A stretch of DNA of 46,018 bases from Ruminococcus sp. (GCA_031262105.1 JAISIH010000055.1:1-46018); one strand, 5' to 3'; positions 31,574 through 40,193 are shown, counted from the stretch's first letter. Translations and numbers: made by a program. The notes: generated by a model from the letters alone, not told the origin.

Positions 31574-33471
31574 AATACCACAAATACTCCCGAACGTTTT
31601 GTTACGAATTCTAATTTCCCGTCTTTGACCATTGCCGTCGTGCTATAATATTTGTCCGCCTTTTCGTTGTAGATTATAATATCGAAGCTGTCAGTGTCGG
31701 CGGCGGTTATGCCCAAGCTTTCAAGGCTTATGCTGAAAGCCGCTTCTTCATAAAAGCCGTTTTTTTCTGCCGTTTCAAAAGCCGCTAAGGCTTCTCTGTC
31801 GAATTTCGCGGCAATTTCTTCGCCATTTTCGGAATGAAAAGTTATGTCGAATAAAATCTGCCCGGTCGTGTCTGTTAGCGGAACTTCTATTCTGTTAAAC
31901 GACAGAATAACCTCCGTGTCTCCCGCCGCTTCGATGAGTTTTTCTATCGTCTTTGCAGAAATTCCAACCGCGCCGTCGGGGATTGTTATGGTAATTGATG
32001 CCGCGTTTTCTTGTTTCACGGCCTTTTTGACGAGTTCTGCTGTCTTTTCGGAGTTTACGCTGCCGGACGGGTTCAGCACCGCCGCCGCAGTTAAATATAC
32101 CGGCTCGGGGAGAGGCGTAAATATCGGCAATCTCGGCGGTTCGGACGGCGTGTATGACGGATAGTAAGGTGTCGGCGAGGGCGGCGGTGTCGGCTCGGGT
32201 TCCGGCGTCGGCTCGGGTTCCGGCTCGGGTTCCGGCTCGGGCTCCGGCTCTGGTTCCGGCTCCGGCTCAGGTTCGGGCAGTACCTCTACCCAATAGGCAT
32301 AAAGATAGGTATTTTTGATTATCGGCGTGTCGAAACTGAATTCGTTAACAAAGGTTACGTCGTCGGTATACCAGCCGACAAAGGCGTAGCCCTCACGCTC
32401 CGGGGCTTCCGGGGCGGTTGCCGTTCTCCATGGGCTTATCGTCTGAAACGGAATATAATTCCCGCCGTTTGCGAAGAAGAAGACTATGTATGTTGTCGGC
32501 GGAGGCGGCGGAGGGGGAGGCGGTGCGGCAACCGCCGGACTAAGCCCTGCCGCCGCACTCCCGAAAGAAGTTATTATATCCGCTTCGGCGTTATGTGCCT
32601 CAGCTTGCGACATATCCGGCAAGCCTTCGGGGAACGATTTCCCTGTAGGAAAGGAATTGCCGTAATATTTAATATTTGTCATTGTTTTCGGGTTAAACTC
32701 GACAAAGTAACTGCCGCCCCCGTAGGTGAAAGGTTTGGTATAATTAATCGCAGCCGAAAATGAACTGTCTATTATCGTTAAATTTGCATCGCCGCTGCGG
32801 TATTCGCAAAGCAATGCATTATTCTGCGAATAACCGGCGTCGGCATTAAATGTACAATCCGAAAAAAGGAAGTTCGCGTTGCCCGTTATAGTGATATACC
32901 GTTCACTGTTAATTAATGACGGTTTCATGGTTACTGTTGTGTTCTTAAAATACGCATCACCGCTTCCGCTGCCGTAGACGATGTGATCTACCCCCGTAAC
33001 CGTGCAATTATTAAATACCGCGCTTCCGTTTACATATAAGGTTTGCATACTGTTGCTATCAAACGTTACATTTTCAAATTTGCAACCTTCTGCGTAAATC
33101 GCGGCGGCAATTGCCGATTGATCGTGACTGTTTACATAAGTATGATTATTCCGGATATTCAGGTTATTTATGGTAACGCCTTCAGCGATACCGGCGATTA
33201 ATAATACGCTGAAATTGGCGGGGTTTTGATTTTCATGTATCGAATATTCAAGCGTTGCGCCATTGCCGTTTATTGTAAGCCCGGGCGTGTTAATTACTAC
33301 CTGTTCCGGCACAAGCGTTGCGCCGGGCGGAATATCAATTGTAGTATATTCGTTTGTTACCGCTAATTCAATCAGCACATTAAGCGAGATAGGATCATCC
33401 GCCGAAACGGAAACACCCCCCGCAAAAAGAGTTATAATCGCAATAAATATTACACTTAGTAATTTTTTCAT
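31567..33471 (-). CDS. Secreted beta-helix surface protein with InlB-type repeat and Glu-Pro stalk
   Basis: This 634-residue protein has a signal peptide (1-24, MKKLLSVIFIAIITLFAGG ... VSA). A right-handed parallel beta-helix follows (about 50-270), with repeated NNxxI/xxFxNCT rungs such as ITINGNAN-type turns. Next come a poly-Pro run (317-324), one Listeria-Bacteroides (InlB B) repeat (326-393, with FFANGGNYIPFQT and YAFVGWYTD), and a Glu-Pro/Thr-Pro stalk (398-432). The C-terminal domain of about 180 residues ends RSGVFVVLK. No LPXTG motif, S-layer homology repeats or C-terminal membrane helix was seen, so the anchoring mode is unknown. It is probably an adhesin or carbohydrate-interacting surface protein. 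The start codon follows a hairpin (33476-33506) that contains the ribosome site. Confidence 0.8.
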   Translation of the reverse strand: MKKLLSVIFIAIITLFAGGVSVSADDPISLNVLIELAVTNEYTTIDIPPGATLVPEQVVINTPGLTINGNGATLEYSIHENQNPANFSVLLIAGIAEGVTINNLNIRNNHTYVNSHDQSAIAAAIYAEGCKFENVTFDSNSMQTLYVNGSAVFNNCTVTGVDHIVYGSGSGDAYFKNTTVTMKPSLINSERYITITGNANFLFSDCTFNADAGYSQNNALLCEYRSGDANLTIIDSSFSAAINYTKPFTYGGGSYFVEFNPKTMTNIKYYGNSFPTGKSFPEGLPDMSQAEAHNAEADIITSFGSAAAGLSPAVAAPPPPPPPPPTTYIVFFFANGGNYIPFQTISPWRTATAPEAPEREGYAFVGWYTDDVTFVNEFSFDTPIIKNTYLYAYWVEVLPEPEPEPEPEPEPEPEPEPEPEPTPEPEPTPPPSPTPYYPSYTPSEPPRLPIFTPLPEPVYLTAAAVLNPSGSVNSEKTAELVKKAVKQENAASITITIPDGAVGISAKTIEKLIEAAGDTEVILSFNRIEVPLTDTTGQILFDITFHSENGEEIAAKFDREALAAFETAEKNGFYEEAAFSISLESLGITAADTDSFDIIIYNEKADKYYSTTAMVKDGKLEFVTKRSGVFVVLK

Positions 33472-33475
33472 AAAA

Positions 33476-33506
33476 AAACTTTCCTTAAGTTTACTAAGGA
33501 AAGTTT
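33476..33506 (-). promoter_or_regulatory. Hairpin that combines a dapF terminator with a hidden ribosome site
   Basis: On the minus strand AAACTTTCCTTA and TAAGGAAAGTTT form a perfect 12-bp stem with a 7-base loop, followed directly by TTTT and the ATG of the beta-helix gene. The 3' arm holds AAGGAA, the only Shine-Dalgarno candidate (9 bases before ATG). Lying 10 bases after the dapF stop, it also has the form of an intrinsic terminator. Confidence 0.7.
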
Positions 33507-33516
33507 ATCACATTTT

Positions 33517-34368
33517 TTATAAAATGTCAATAGCCCCGTGGAAACTTTCTCTGCCGAAGCCTTTCAGAATAACCGTTCCGTCCTCTTTGTAGGTTACAAA
33601 AAGCTTCCCGCCGCGGACCTCGACTTCGGTTTCGGTGTCTATGTCCGCGAAGCCGTTTTTAACCGCCGCAACGACGGTTGCGCAGGTTCCTGTCCCGCAG
33701 GCAAGAGTCTCGCCGGTGCCGCGTTCCCAGACGCGCATTTTAAGGTGTGTGCGGTCTTTAACCGTGACGAATTCGGCGTTGACCCGCTCGGGGAAATTTT
33801 TGTGGAACTCGATAAGTTTTCCGTCGCGGAGGAAGTCTTCTTCCGAAATATCGGTAAATATTACAAAATGCGGATTCCCCATCGAAACCGCCGTGCCTGT
33901 ATAACGCACGCCGTTTTTGAGGGTTATTTTTTTGTTTATGAACGTCTCCTCGTCCGAAAGAACAGGGATTTTTTTTGCGGAAAGGATCGCCTTGCCCATG
34001 TTGACGGAGGTTGATAATACCGTTTTTCCGTCCGTCTCAAGGGTTAATGTTTTAATCCCGGAAAGGGTTTCGAGGGTTATCACCGTCTTGTCGGTTAAGC
34101 CGTGTTCAAACACAAACTTCCCGATACAGATTGAAGCGTTCCCGCACATCTTCCCTTCCGAGCCGTCGTTGTTAAACATTCTCATACGAAAGTCAGCGGC
34201 GTCGGACTTGCAGATTAGCACAATTCCGTCCCCGCCAACGCCGAAATGCCGGTCGGACAGTTTTATCGCGCTGTCCGGCAAATCAGCGGCAATCTCTGCC
34301 GGAATTCCGCCTGTGCAGTCGAAATAAACGTAATCGTTCCCTGCACTTTCCATCTTTGAAAATACCAT
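33517..34368 (-). CDS. dapF: Diaminopimelate epimerase
   Basis: This 283-residue enzyme converts LL- to meso-diaminopimelate for lysine and peptidoglycan. It shows MVFSKMESAGNDYVYFDC at the start, the first catalytic Cys in MCGNASIC (C75) and the second in ETLACGTGTCATVVAAV. The first motif departs from the usual CGN-G-x-RC: Ala replaces Gly and Ile replaces Arg. It is the last gene of the glutamate synthase operon, 9 bases after the ANTAR gene, with GAGG 8 bases before the ATG. Placement in a nitrogen operon is sensible, as DAP synthesis consumes glutamate-derived nitrogen. Confidence 0.95.
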   Translation of the reverse strand: MVFSKMESAGNDYVYFDCTGGIPAEIAADLPDSAIKLSDRHFGVGGDGIVLICKSDAADFRMRMFNNDGSEGKMCGNASICIGKFVFEHGLTDKTVITLETLSGIKTLTLETDGKTVLSTSVNMGKAILSAKKIPVLSDEETFINKKITLKNGVRYTGTAVSMGNPHFVIFTDISEEDFLRDGKLIEFHKNFPERVNAEFVTVKDRTHLKMRVWERGTGETLACGTGTCATVVAAVKNGFADIDTETEVEVRGGKLFVTYKEDGTVILKGFGRESFHGAIDIL

Positions 34369-34377
34369 CTGTTAGCC

Positions 34378-34938
34378 TCACATCTCGTATGTTTTAAGAA
34401 TCCCGCGTGCGACTTCAACCTGTCTTGAACGCGTATCCATGGCGGTTTTTTGTATGTAGCGGTGTGCCTCTGCTTCGGTGAGGCTCAGGGTTTTCGAGAG
34501 AACAAACTTCGCCCGCTCGATAAGTTTTATGTCCGCAATCTTAGTCTCCGCCTCGACGAGCTTACCCCGGACATTTAAGTCCGTTTCTTTCATTCTGACG
34601 ATATTGCGGACGGTCAGTTCAAGCGCGGAAGCTGAAAACGGCTTCGACACAAGCATAATCGCACTGTTCCCGATACGCTCGATAACCTTTTCGATATTCT
34701 TCGCCGGAACGGCGCAAAGTACGAATGTATCGTCGGTTTTCGCAGTCGCCGCCGCTTCATCAAGCCCGAAACGCCCCTCAAGCGGAAGATTATATATAAC
34801 AATGTCGAAGCCGGAAAAAGCCCTGCCGTCCTCGTTCCCACGTTCGGACACGGTAATGGTGTCCGCGCCGGCTTTAGTCAGTGCAGAATGGAAAACCGCC
34901 GCAATTTCGCTGTTCGCCGATACAATTAAAGATTTCAT
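34378..34938 (-). CDS. ANTAR-domain response-regulator-like antiterminator
   Basis: This 186-residue protein has an N-terminal receiver-like fold (MKSLIVSANSEIAAVFHSAL, with the acidic Asp position in GFDIVIYNLP and Lys in MLVSKPFSA). A coiled linker (about 115-135) and a C-terminal ANTAR domain (IERAKFVLSKTLSLTEAEAHRYIQKTAMDTRSRQVEVA, shown here as LSLTEAEAHRYIQKTAMDTR) follow. ANTAR domains bind paired hexaloop RNA hairpins and prevent termination, typically of nitrogen-utilisation genes. The receiver part lacks a fully canonical acidic pocket, so it may not be phosphorylated. It overlaps the tail of the operon between the GXGXG protein (2-base gap) and dapF, and no separate ribosome site is obvious. 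I did not find an evident two-hairpin target in the leader of this operon. Confidence 0.88.
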   Translation of the reverse strand: MKSLIVSANSEIAAVFHSALTKAGADTITVSERGNEDGRAFSGFDIVIYNLPLEGRFGLDEAAATAKTDDTFVLCAVPAKNIEKVIERIGNSAIMLVSKPFSASALELTVRNIVRMKETDLNVRGKLVEAETKIADIKLIERAKFVLSKTLSLTEAEAHRYIQKTAMDTRSRQVEVARGILKTYEM

Positions 34939-34940
34939 AT

Positions 34941-35666
34941 TTATTGGTTTACATAAAGCTCGGTATACGGATTAGAACTGTTCGGTGTTAATTTATAAAA
35001 GTGTGAAGAAAGTATATCCGCCGCTTTTATATCAAACCTTTCACAGAATTCGCTTATGCCGGGAGTAATGCTCTCCATGTCCGAGGCAGTCGCAGTGGTA
35101 ATTTCAACCTGTGCGGGGAGATTAACCGGGAGCTTTTCGGTGCGGATAAAAATCTCGCCGCCGTGCATACCCGTCCCGCAGAATCCCCCGACAGGGCATC
35201 TGTCCTCATAGCCTATCCCGAGAACGATAATCCGCCCGCCAGCCTGATATTCCCCGAGGAAAGAGCCGGTTTTTCCGCCGATAATAATGTTCGGAACCTT
35301 CTCGTTATATTCTTTCATGTGAATCCCGGCGCGATAACCGGCATCGTCCTTGACGTAAATCTTGCCGTCCCGCATACCATACCCGCAGGCGTCCCCGACA
35401 CAGCCGTGAATAATAATCTCCCCGGAGTCCATGGTGTCGCCCGTCGCGTCTTGGGCATTGCCGCGAATGACAAGGTTAACGCCGTTCAGATACGCCCCGA
35501 GGCCGTTCCCGGGCGTACCGATAACGGTTATATCCTTGCCCGGGGAGTTCGTCCCGATATAACGCTGTCCGCAGACATTCTCGACCGTTATGGTATTATC
35601 GGGAGCATCGGCAATCTCGCGGTTTAGCTCTTTGTAATACTTGTTTTTTGCATCTATAGTTATCAT
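34941..35666 (-). CDS. Glutamate synthase GXGXG-domain subunit
   Basis: This 241-residue protein corresponds to the C-terminal GXGXG beta-helix domain of large glutamate synthases (GltB domain 3), here encoded separately. The repeated Gly pattern is visible: GNAQDATGDTMDSGEIIIHG, GDACGYGMRDGKIYVKD, GGRIIVLG and GGFCGTGMHGGEIFIR. In the fused enzyme this helix braces the glutaminase and FMN domains. The other domains are encoded immediately upstream in the same operon. A TTTCCTCTTA complement gives the ribosome site AAGAGGAAAAATT before ATG. Confidence 0.93.
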   Translation of the reverse strand: MITIDAKNKYYKELNREIADAPDNTITVENVCGQRYIGTNSPGKDITVIGTPGNGLGAYLNGVNLVIRGNAQDATGDTMDSGEIIIHGCVGDACGYGMRDGKIYVKDDAGYRAGIHMKEYNEKVPNIIIGGKTGSFLGEYQAGGRIIVLGIGYEDRCPVGGFCGTGMHGGEIFIRTEKLPVNLPAQVEITTATASDMESITPGISEFCERFDIKAADILSSHFYKLTPNSSNPYTELYVNQ

Positions 35667-35677
35667 AATTTTTCCTC

Positions 35678-36913
35678 TTAGTGGAATTCTGCAAGCTTCT
35701 TGTCGCGGCGTGTGCGTGAGAATGCCGCAAGCCCGGGGTTATCTTTTAAAAGGTTAAAGTCAATATCCGAGAGGTTTATTTTTTCCTTAATAAGCGAAGT
35801 GTAAATCCCCGCTTTTGAGACAAATTTCCCCATCAGGATAAACCCGACAAGCCTGTCAGCCTTTATAAAGAGCTTCTTGTAGCTGTCCCCGTCGATAACT
35901 TCGTACGCGTCGTCCCCGCTGTAACTTCCGGCGGTGATTATGTGAAGCCCGAAGAAGCCGATCGCGTTTTGCGGAATAGCGTTCACGTACATGAAGTCCT
36001 GCCCGGACATATTTTTTCCGGCAATTTCGCCCTGTAAGAACGCGTTCGGAAGTATCGCTAAAATGCGGTTTTCGCCCGCCGACGTATCGAACGACTCGGT
36101 GCAATCGCCCGCCGCGTAAATATCAGCTAAGCCTTTCACAGCCTGAGCCTTATCGGTAACAATTCCGCGGTTAACCTCGCCGCCCGCTTCTTTTATTAGT
36201 TCAACATTCGGGCGAACGCCGACCGCCATTATTAAAATATCGAAATCGACGGTTTCGCCGTTTTTAAGATGGGCGGTCTTTCCGGCGAAATTGTTAACAG
36301 ACGTCCCGAGGTAGAATTTTACGCCCTTGCCCTCGATATGCGCTTTCATAATTGCCGCCGCTTCATCGTCAAGGATTGAGGATAAAATCCTGTCGGCAAG
36401 GTCAATTACGGTGATGTTTTCGGTGTATTCGTGGAGGGCTTCGGCGGCTTTCAGTCCGATTAAACCCGCGCCGACAATTAAGACTTTTGCGCCGGGCTTA
36501 ACCGCTGCCTTAACCGCCTTCGCATCGTCATATTTCATGAATGTGAAATAGCCTGCCTCGTCAAGCCCCGGTGCCGGCGGCACAAACGGCTTTGAGCCTG
36601 TTCCGACAAGGAGCTTGTCGTAAGGCACTTCGCTGTTGTCGTCAAGGATAACCTTCTTTGCCGCTGTATCAATCTTCACGGCGCGTTTGCCGAGAATCGT
36701 GTCAACGTTGTTAACTTCGTAAAAATCTCTGTTGCGGTATTTCATGTTCTCGTCAGTCACCGCGTTTTTGAGCCAATATGAAATGAGCGGTCTTGAATAG
36801 GTGAAATAAGGCTCGTCGGAGATAATTGTTATCTTGCTTTCTTTGTCCTTGTCGCGAATCCCCTGTACGCAACCGATCCCGGCGGCGGAGTTGCCGATTA
36901 TAACGTAGTTCAT
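35678..36913 (-). CDS. FAD-dependent NAD(P)H oxidoreductase of the glutamate synthase complex
   Basis: This 411-residue pyridine nucleotide-disulfide-type reductase has the FAD loop MNYVIIGNSAAGIGCVQGI, a second dinucleotide loop VLIVGAGLIGLKAAEAL for NAD(P)H, and the FAD motif DIYAAGDCTES. There is no redox-active CxxxxC, as in NADH oxidase and rubredoxin-reductase relatives. It would feed electrons from NAD(P)H to the ferredoxin-like subunits. Its ATG overlaps the stop of the ferredoxin gene by four bases (ATGA), which indicates coupled translation. Confidence 0.93.
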   Translation of the reverse strand: MNYVIIGNSAAGIGCVQGIRDKDKESKITIISDEPYFTYSRPLISYWLKNAVTDENMKYRNRDFYEVNNVDTILGKRAVKIDTAAKKVILDDNSEVPYDKLLVGTGSKPFVPPAPGLDEAGYFTFMKYDDAKAVKAAVKPGAKVLIVGAGLIGLKAAEALHEYTENITVIDLADRILSSILDDEAAAIMKAHIEGKGVKFYLGTSVNNFAGKTAHLKNGETVDFDILIMAVGVRPNVELIKEAGGEVNRGIVTDKAQAVKGLADIYAAGDCTESFDTSAGENRILAILPNAFLQGEIAGKNMSGQDFMYVNAIPQNAIGFFGLHIITAGSYSGDDAYEVIDGDSYKKLFIKADRLVGFILMGKFVSKAGIYTSLIKEKINLSDIDFNLLKDNPGLAAFSRTRRDKKLAEFH

Positions 36914-37380
36914 AGTACCGCCTGCCTTTCTGCGTTGGTTCGGTCTTCAAAGACGATTGCGCCGTTTATGCACTGCTTAACGCACCACGGTTCATTCCCC
37001 GCGTTTTTAACGCAGAGTTCGCACTTTGTAACGGTTTTCCCGCCGTTCTTCTCGTCGATTACAATACAGCCGTAAGGGCAGGTCAGCACGCAGGTGTAAC
37101 ACCCCACGCAACGCTCTGTGTCTATCGACACAAGCCCGTCATTATCAACCGACAACGCACCGGTTATGCAAGCCTTAACGCAGGGCGTGTCGTTACAGTG
37201 GCGGCACTGCACAGCGAAATGAATCTCGCCCGAATCCTCAACGTTAATGCGCGGCATTGCCTCCCTGTTTAACTTAAACGCCTTAACAATGCTGTCCTCA
37301 CCGCTGTTTGCGAAGGCACACCAATATTCGCAGAGGTGACAGCCGAGGCAGCGGTTTTCGTTAACGTATACTCTTTTCAT
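36910..37380 (-). CDS. 4Fe-4S ferredoxin-type electron-transfer subunit
   Basis: This 156-residue protein of the DMSO-reductase-B/HycB type has four Cys clusters: CLGCHLCEYWC near the N-terminus, CRHCNDTPCVKAC, CVGCYTCVLTCPYGC, and CELCVKNAGNEPWCVKQC. It can hold up to four iron-sulfur clusters and would wire the FAD reductase to the FMN synthase subunit. An AGGAG ribosome site sits 8 bases before ATG. It is between the FMN synthase and the reductase in the operon. Confidence 0.93.
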   Translation of the reverse strand: MKRVYVNENRCLGCHLCEYWCAFANSGEDSIVKAFKLNREAMPRINVEDSGEIHFAVQCRHCNDTPCVKACITGALSVDNDGLVSIDTERCVGCYTCVLTCPYGCIVIDEKNGGKTVTKCELCVKNAGNEPWCVKQCINGAIVFEDRTNAERQAVL

Positions 37381-37390
37381 AAACCTACTC

Positions 37391-38899
37391 CTATTCCCCG
37401 GCGTGCATGATGCCTAAGATTTGCAGTTCTTTGTCCGATAAACCTATTCCGCGGAGCATGAGGCGGTTGCCCTTTAAGGCTTCGAGGGAGTTTATCCCCA
37501 TTCCGCCCATCATCTCTTTTATCTCGTGGTCCCAAGCGCGGACAAGGTTCACGAGGCGTTTGTAAGCTATATCGGGGTTGAGCCTCTTAACGAGGTCGGG
37601 GCGTTGGGTTGCTATGCCCCAGTTGCATTTTGCGCCGTGACAGCTTCTGCAAAGGTGACAGCCTATCGCGAGAAGCGCAGGTGTTGCGATATAAAGCGCG
37701 TCTGCCCCGAGGGCGAATGCCTTAACCGCATCGGAGCTTGAGCGGATTGAACCCGCCGCAACGATTGAGATTTCGTTTCGTATCTGCTCGTCGCGAAGTC
37801 TCTGGTCAACCGAGGCAAGCGCAAGCTCTATCGGTATCCCGACGTTATCGCGAATCCGCGTGGGAGCTGCGCCTGTTCCGCCCCTGAAGCCGTCGATTAC
37901 GAGTATATCAGCCCCCGAGCGTGCAATACCCGAGGCAATCGCCGCAACATTATGCACTGCCGCAATCTTCACGATAACCGGCTTTTTATAGTCGGTTGCT
38001 TCCTTAAGCGAGAATATCAATTGCCTTAGGTCTTCTATGGAATAAATATCGTGGTGCGGGGCGGGGGAGATTGCATCGGTGCCTTTGGGAATCATGCGGG
38101 TTTTTGAAACATCGTCCGAAACTTTCTTTCCCGGGAGATGTCCGCCGATACCGGGCTTTGCGCCCTGCCCCATCTTAATTTCAATCGCCGCACCGGCATC
38201 AAGGTAATCCTTCGACACGCCGAAACGCCCCGAGGCAACCTGAACGATAGTATTGGTTTTATACTGATAAAAATCCTGATGAAGTCCGCCCTCGCCGGTG
38301 TTATAAAAAGTACCTAATTCCGTCGCCGCCCTTGCAAGCGACTCATGGGCGTTATACGAGATTGAGCCGTAACTCATCGCCGAAAACATAATCGGGTATT
38401 TCAGTTCAAGCTGGGGGCTTTGTTCCGACATATCAATTGTGCCGTCGGGGTTGCGGGTTATGTGTGTGTGCTTCTTCCCGAGGAAAACCTTCGTCTCCAT
38501 CGGCTCGCGAAGCGGATCTATCGACGGGTTCGTAACCTGCGAAGCGTTAATTAGCATTTTATCCCAATAAACCGGGAAGTCCTGCGGGTTGCCCATGCTT
38601 GATAAAAGCACCGCGCCTGTCGCCGCCTGACGGTAATTCTCGAGGATAAGCTGTTGGGAATAATTAGAAGCCTTGCGGAAACTGTTCGGGTTTTCGGTGA
38701 TTTTTAAGGCGTTTGTCGGGCAGATTGTAACACAACGCTGACAGTCAACGCACTGTTCTTCATGCACAAACATCTTGTCAAAATCGGCGTCGTAATAATG
38801 CACTTCGTTAGAACATTGACGTTCGCAGGCCCGACACTTTATGCACCGGTCCGTATCTCGCAGGACAGCAAACGTCGCCGGGATATAGTTTACAGACAT
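37391..38899 (-). CDS. Glutamate synthase FMN/Fe-S domain subunit (archaeal-type GltB2)
   Basis: This 502-residue protein carries two ferredoxin-like 4Fe-4S motifs at its N-terminus (CIKCRACERQC and CVDCQRCVTICP), then the FMN-binding TIM barrel of glutamate synthase. The barrel shows SAMSYGSISYNAHESLA, MGQGAKPGIGGHLPG, VIDGFRGGTGAAPTRIRD and a Cys set for the 3Fe-4S cluster (CHLCRSCHGAKC). It transfers the ammonia released by the glutaminase subunit onto 2-oxoglutarate. The start overlaps the end of the GATase gene by 10 bases. In this three-piece arrangement the ferredoxin domains are fused to the synthase core. Confidence 0.94.
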   Translation of the reverse strand: MSVNYIPATFAVLRDTDRCIKCRACERQCSNEVHYYDADFDKMFVHEEQCVDCQRCVTICPTNALKITENPNSFRKASNYSQQLILENYRQAATGAVLLSSMGNPQDFPVYWDKMLINASQVTNPSIDPLREPMETKVFLGKKHTHITRNPDGTIDMSEQSPQLELKYPIMFSAMSYGSISYNAHESLARAATELGTFYNTGEGGLHQDFYQYKTNTIVQVASGRFGVSKDYLDAGAAIEIKMGQGAKPGIGGHLPGKKVSDDVSKTRMIPKGTDAISPAPHHDIYSIEDLRQLIFSLKEATDYKKPVIVKIAAVHNVAAIASGIARSGADILVIDGFRGGTGAAPTRIRDNVGIPIELALASVDQRLRDEQIRNEISIVAAGSIRSSSDAVKAFALGADALYIATPALLAIGCHLCRSCHGAKCNWGIATQRPDLVKRLNPDIAYKRLVNLVRAWDHEIKEMMGGMGINSLEALKGNRLMLRGIGLSDKELQILGIMHAGE

Positions 38900-39996
38900 T
38901 TTCTTCTGCCCTCCTCGTTAAGTTCGGCAATAACCGCTTCGCCGCCGCGCGGTGCTCTTATTCCTGTCGCGTCCGGGCAGATTTCGCGGATTGCACATTC
39001 TTCCGACGCGATAAAAAACATATCGTCCTTTTCTGCTGTAACCATTGAGCGGAGCTTTAACCTGTCGTTTAGTGCCATAAGCCCGCCGGAATAACCGAGG
39101 ATAATCGAAAACGGTCCCGTTATAAGTAAACTTGCAAAAGTGTTTCTGAGGTAATAGAGGCGTTCGCGTTCAGCCGTCGGTTTCGCATCAATGGTTGTCC
39201 AGAACGGAGACGCGATAACGTCCGCAATTTCGGTTAAGGAGAGGTTGCGGCGGCGGTGCAGGAAATCGAAGATGTAGGTTATAACCTCGGTGTCGGTGAG
39301 GAGCGTGCATTTATAGCCGAACATTTCGATGTACCGGCGGTTTGCATCATAGCTTGAAATTTCGCCGTTGTGGACAATTGTATAGTCAAGGAGCGCGAAG
39401 GGGTGAGCGCCGCCCCACCAGCCCGGAGTGTTTGTGGGATAACGCCCGTGGGCTGTCCATGAATAGCCCGCGTAGTCGTCGAGGCGATAGAATTTCCCGA
39501 CGTCTTCGGGGAAGCCGACCGCCTTAAACACGCCCATATTCTTCCCCGAGGAGAAGACGTACGCGCCGTTTATTGTTGTGTTGATGTTGATAACGCATTT
39601 TGTAACGAATTCGGTTTCGTCAAGCTGTGAAGCGGCAAGGCGCGTCGGAAGCGGATTGACGAAATAACGCCATATAAGCGGCTCGTTCGTAATGCTCTTA
39701 ACCTGACGCGTGGGGATACGCGAGAGGTTTACTATATCGAAATGCTCGTTAAGGAAACGCTCGGTCTCCTCACGGGCGGAGTTATTGTTAAAAAACAGAT
39801 GGAAAGCATAAAGCTCTTTATATTCGGGGTAGATCCCGTAGCCGGCGAAGCCCCCGCCGAGACCGTTCGAGCGATCGTGCATAACGGCGATGGATTTTAT
39901 CGCATCAGCCCCCGTTATCCGCCGTCCGTCACGGCTTATAAAACCCGTAATAGCACACCCGGACGGTATTCTCACCGCTCCTTCTTTTTGTAACAT
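38890..39996 (-). CDS. Glutamate synthase glutamine amidotransferase subunit
   Basis: This 368-residue Ntn-type (class II) glutaminase releases ammonia from glutamine. The nucleophile Cys is in IPSGCAITGFIS at residue 14, so a 13-residue propeptide would have to be removed. Other landmarks are SWTAHGRYPTNTPGWWGGAHPFALLDYTIVHNGEI (in part AHGRYPTNTPGWWGGAHPF) and LTDTEVITYIFDFL. It is the first gene of a seven-gene operon (GATase, FMN/Fe-S, ferredoxin, FAD reductase, GXGXG, ANTAR, dapF) and has the operon promoter 44-72 bases upstream. Confidence 0.94.
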   Translation of the reverse strand: MLQKEGAVRIPSGCAITGFISRDGRRITGADAIKSIAVMHDRSNGLGGGFAGYGIYPEYKELYAFHLFFNNNSAREETERFLNEHFDIVNLSRIPTRQVKSITNEPLIWRYFVNPLPTRLAASQLDETEFVTKCVININTTINGAYVFSSGKNMGVFKAVGFPEDVGKFYRLDDYAGYSWTAHGRYPTNTPGWWGGAHPFALLDYTIVHNGEISSYDANRRYIEMFGYKCTLLTDTEVITYIFDFLHRRRNLSLTEIADVIASPFWTTIDAKPTAERERLYYLRNTFASLLITGPFSIILGYSGGLMALNDRLKLRSMVTAEKDDMFFIASEECAIREICPDATGIRAPRGGEAVIAELNEEGRRKCL

Positions 39997-40039
39997 CAGT
40001 AATTCCCCTTTTGTTTTTCAAGAAATTTTCAATCAATTA

Positions 40040-40068
40040 ATTTTAACATATAAAACAAGCCTTGTCAA
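40040..40068 (-). promoter_or_regulatory. Sigma-A promoter of the glutamate synthase operon
   Basis: On the minus strand TTGACA (40068-40063) and TAAAAT (40045-40040) have a 17-bp spacer. The leader is only about 40 bases, too short for a dual-hairpin ANTAR site with a terminator. Confidence 0.8.
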
Positions 40069-40193
40069 GCCTTTTTTGCAATTTTATTTTCAAAACTTGC
40101 AAAATGTGACTAATAAACATAAAAATCGCCCCTAAAATCCTTGTTCTTGGTTAATTTGACAAACGGATATGAAAGATTAGGGGGGAATGTGTC

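Noticed and set aside
35163..35627. Plus-strand frame opposite the GXGXG subunit
   Set aside because: It is the complement of a conserved beta-helix repeat gene; the apparent periodicity comes from the Gly codons of the real gene.
39997..40060. ANTAR dual-hairpin target in the glutamate synthase leader
   Set aside because: The leader is too short and AT-rich; I found no pair of hairpins with six-base loops.
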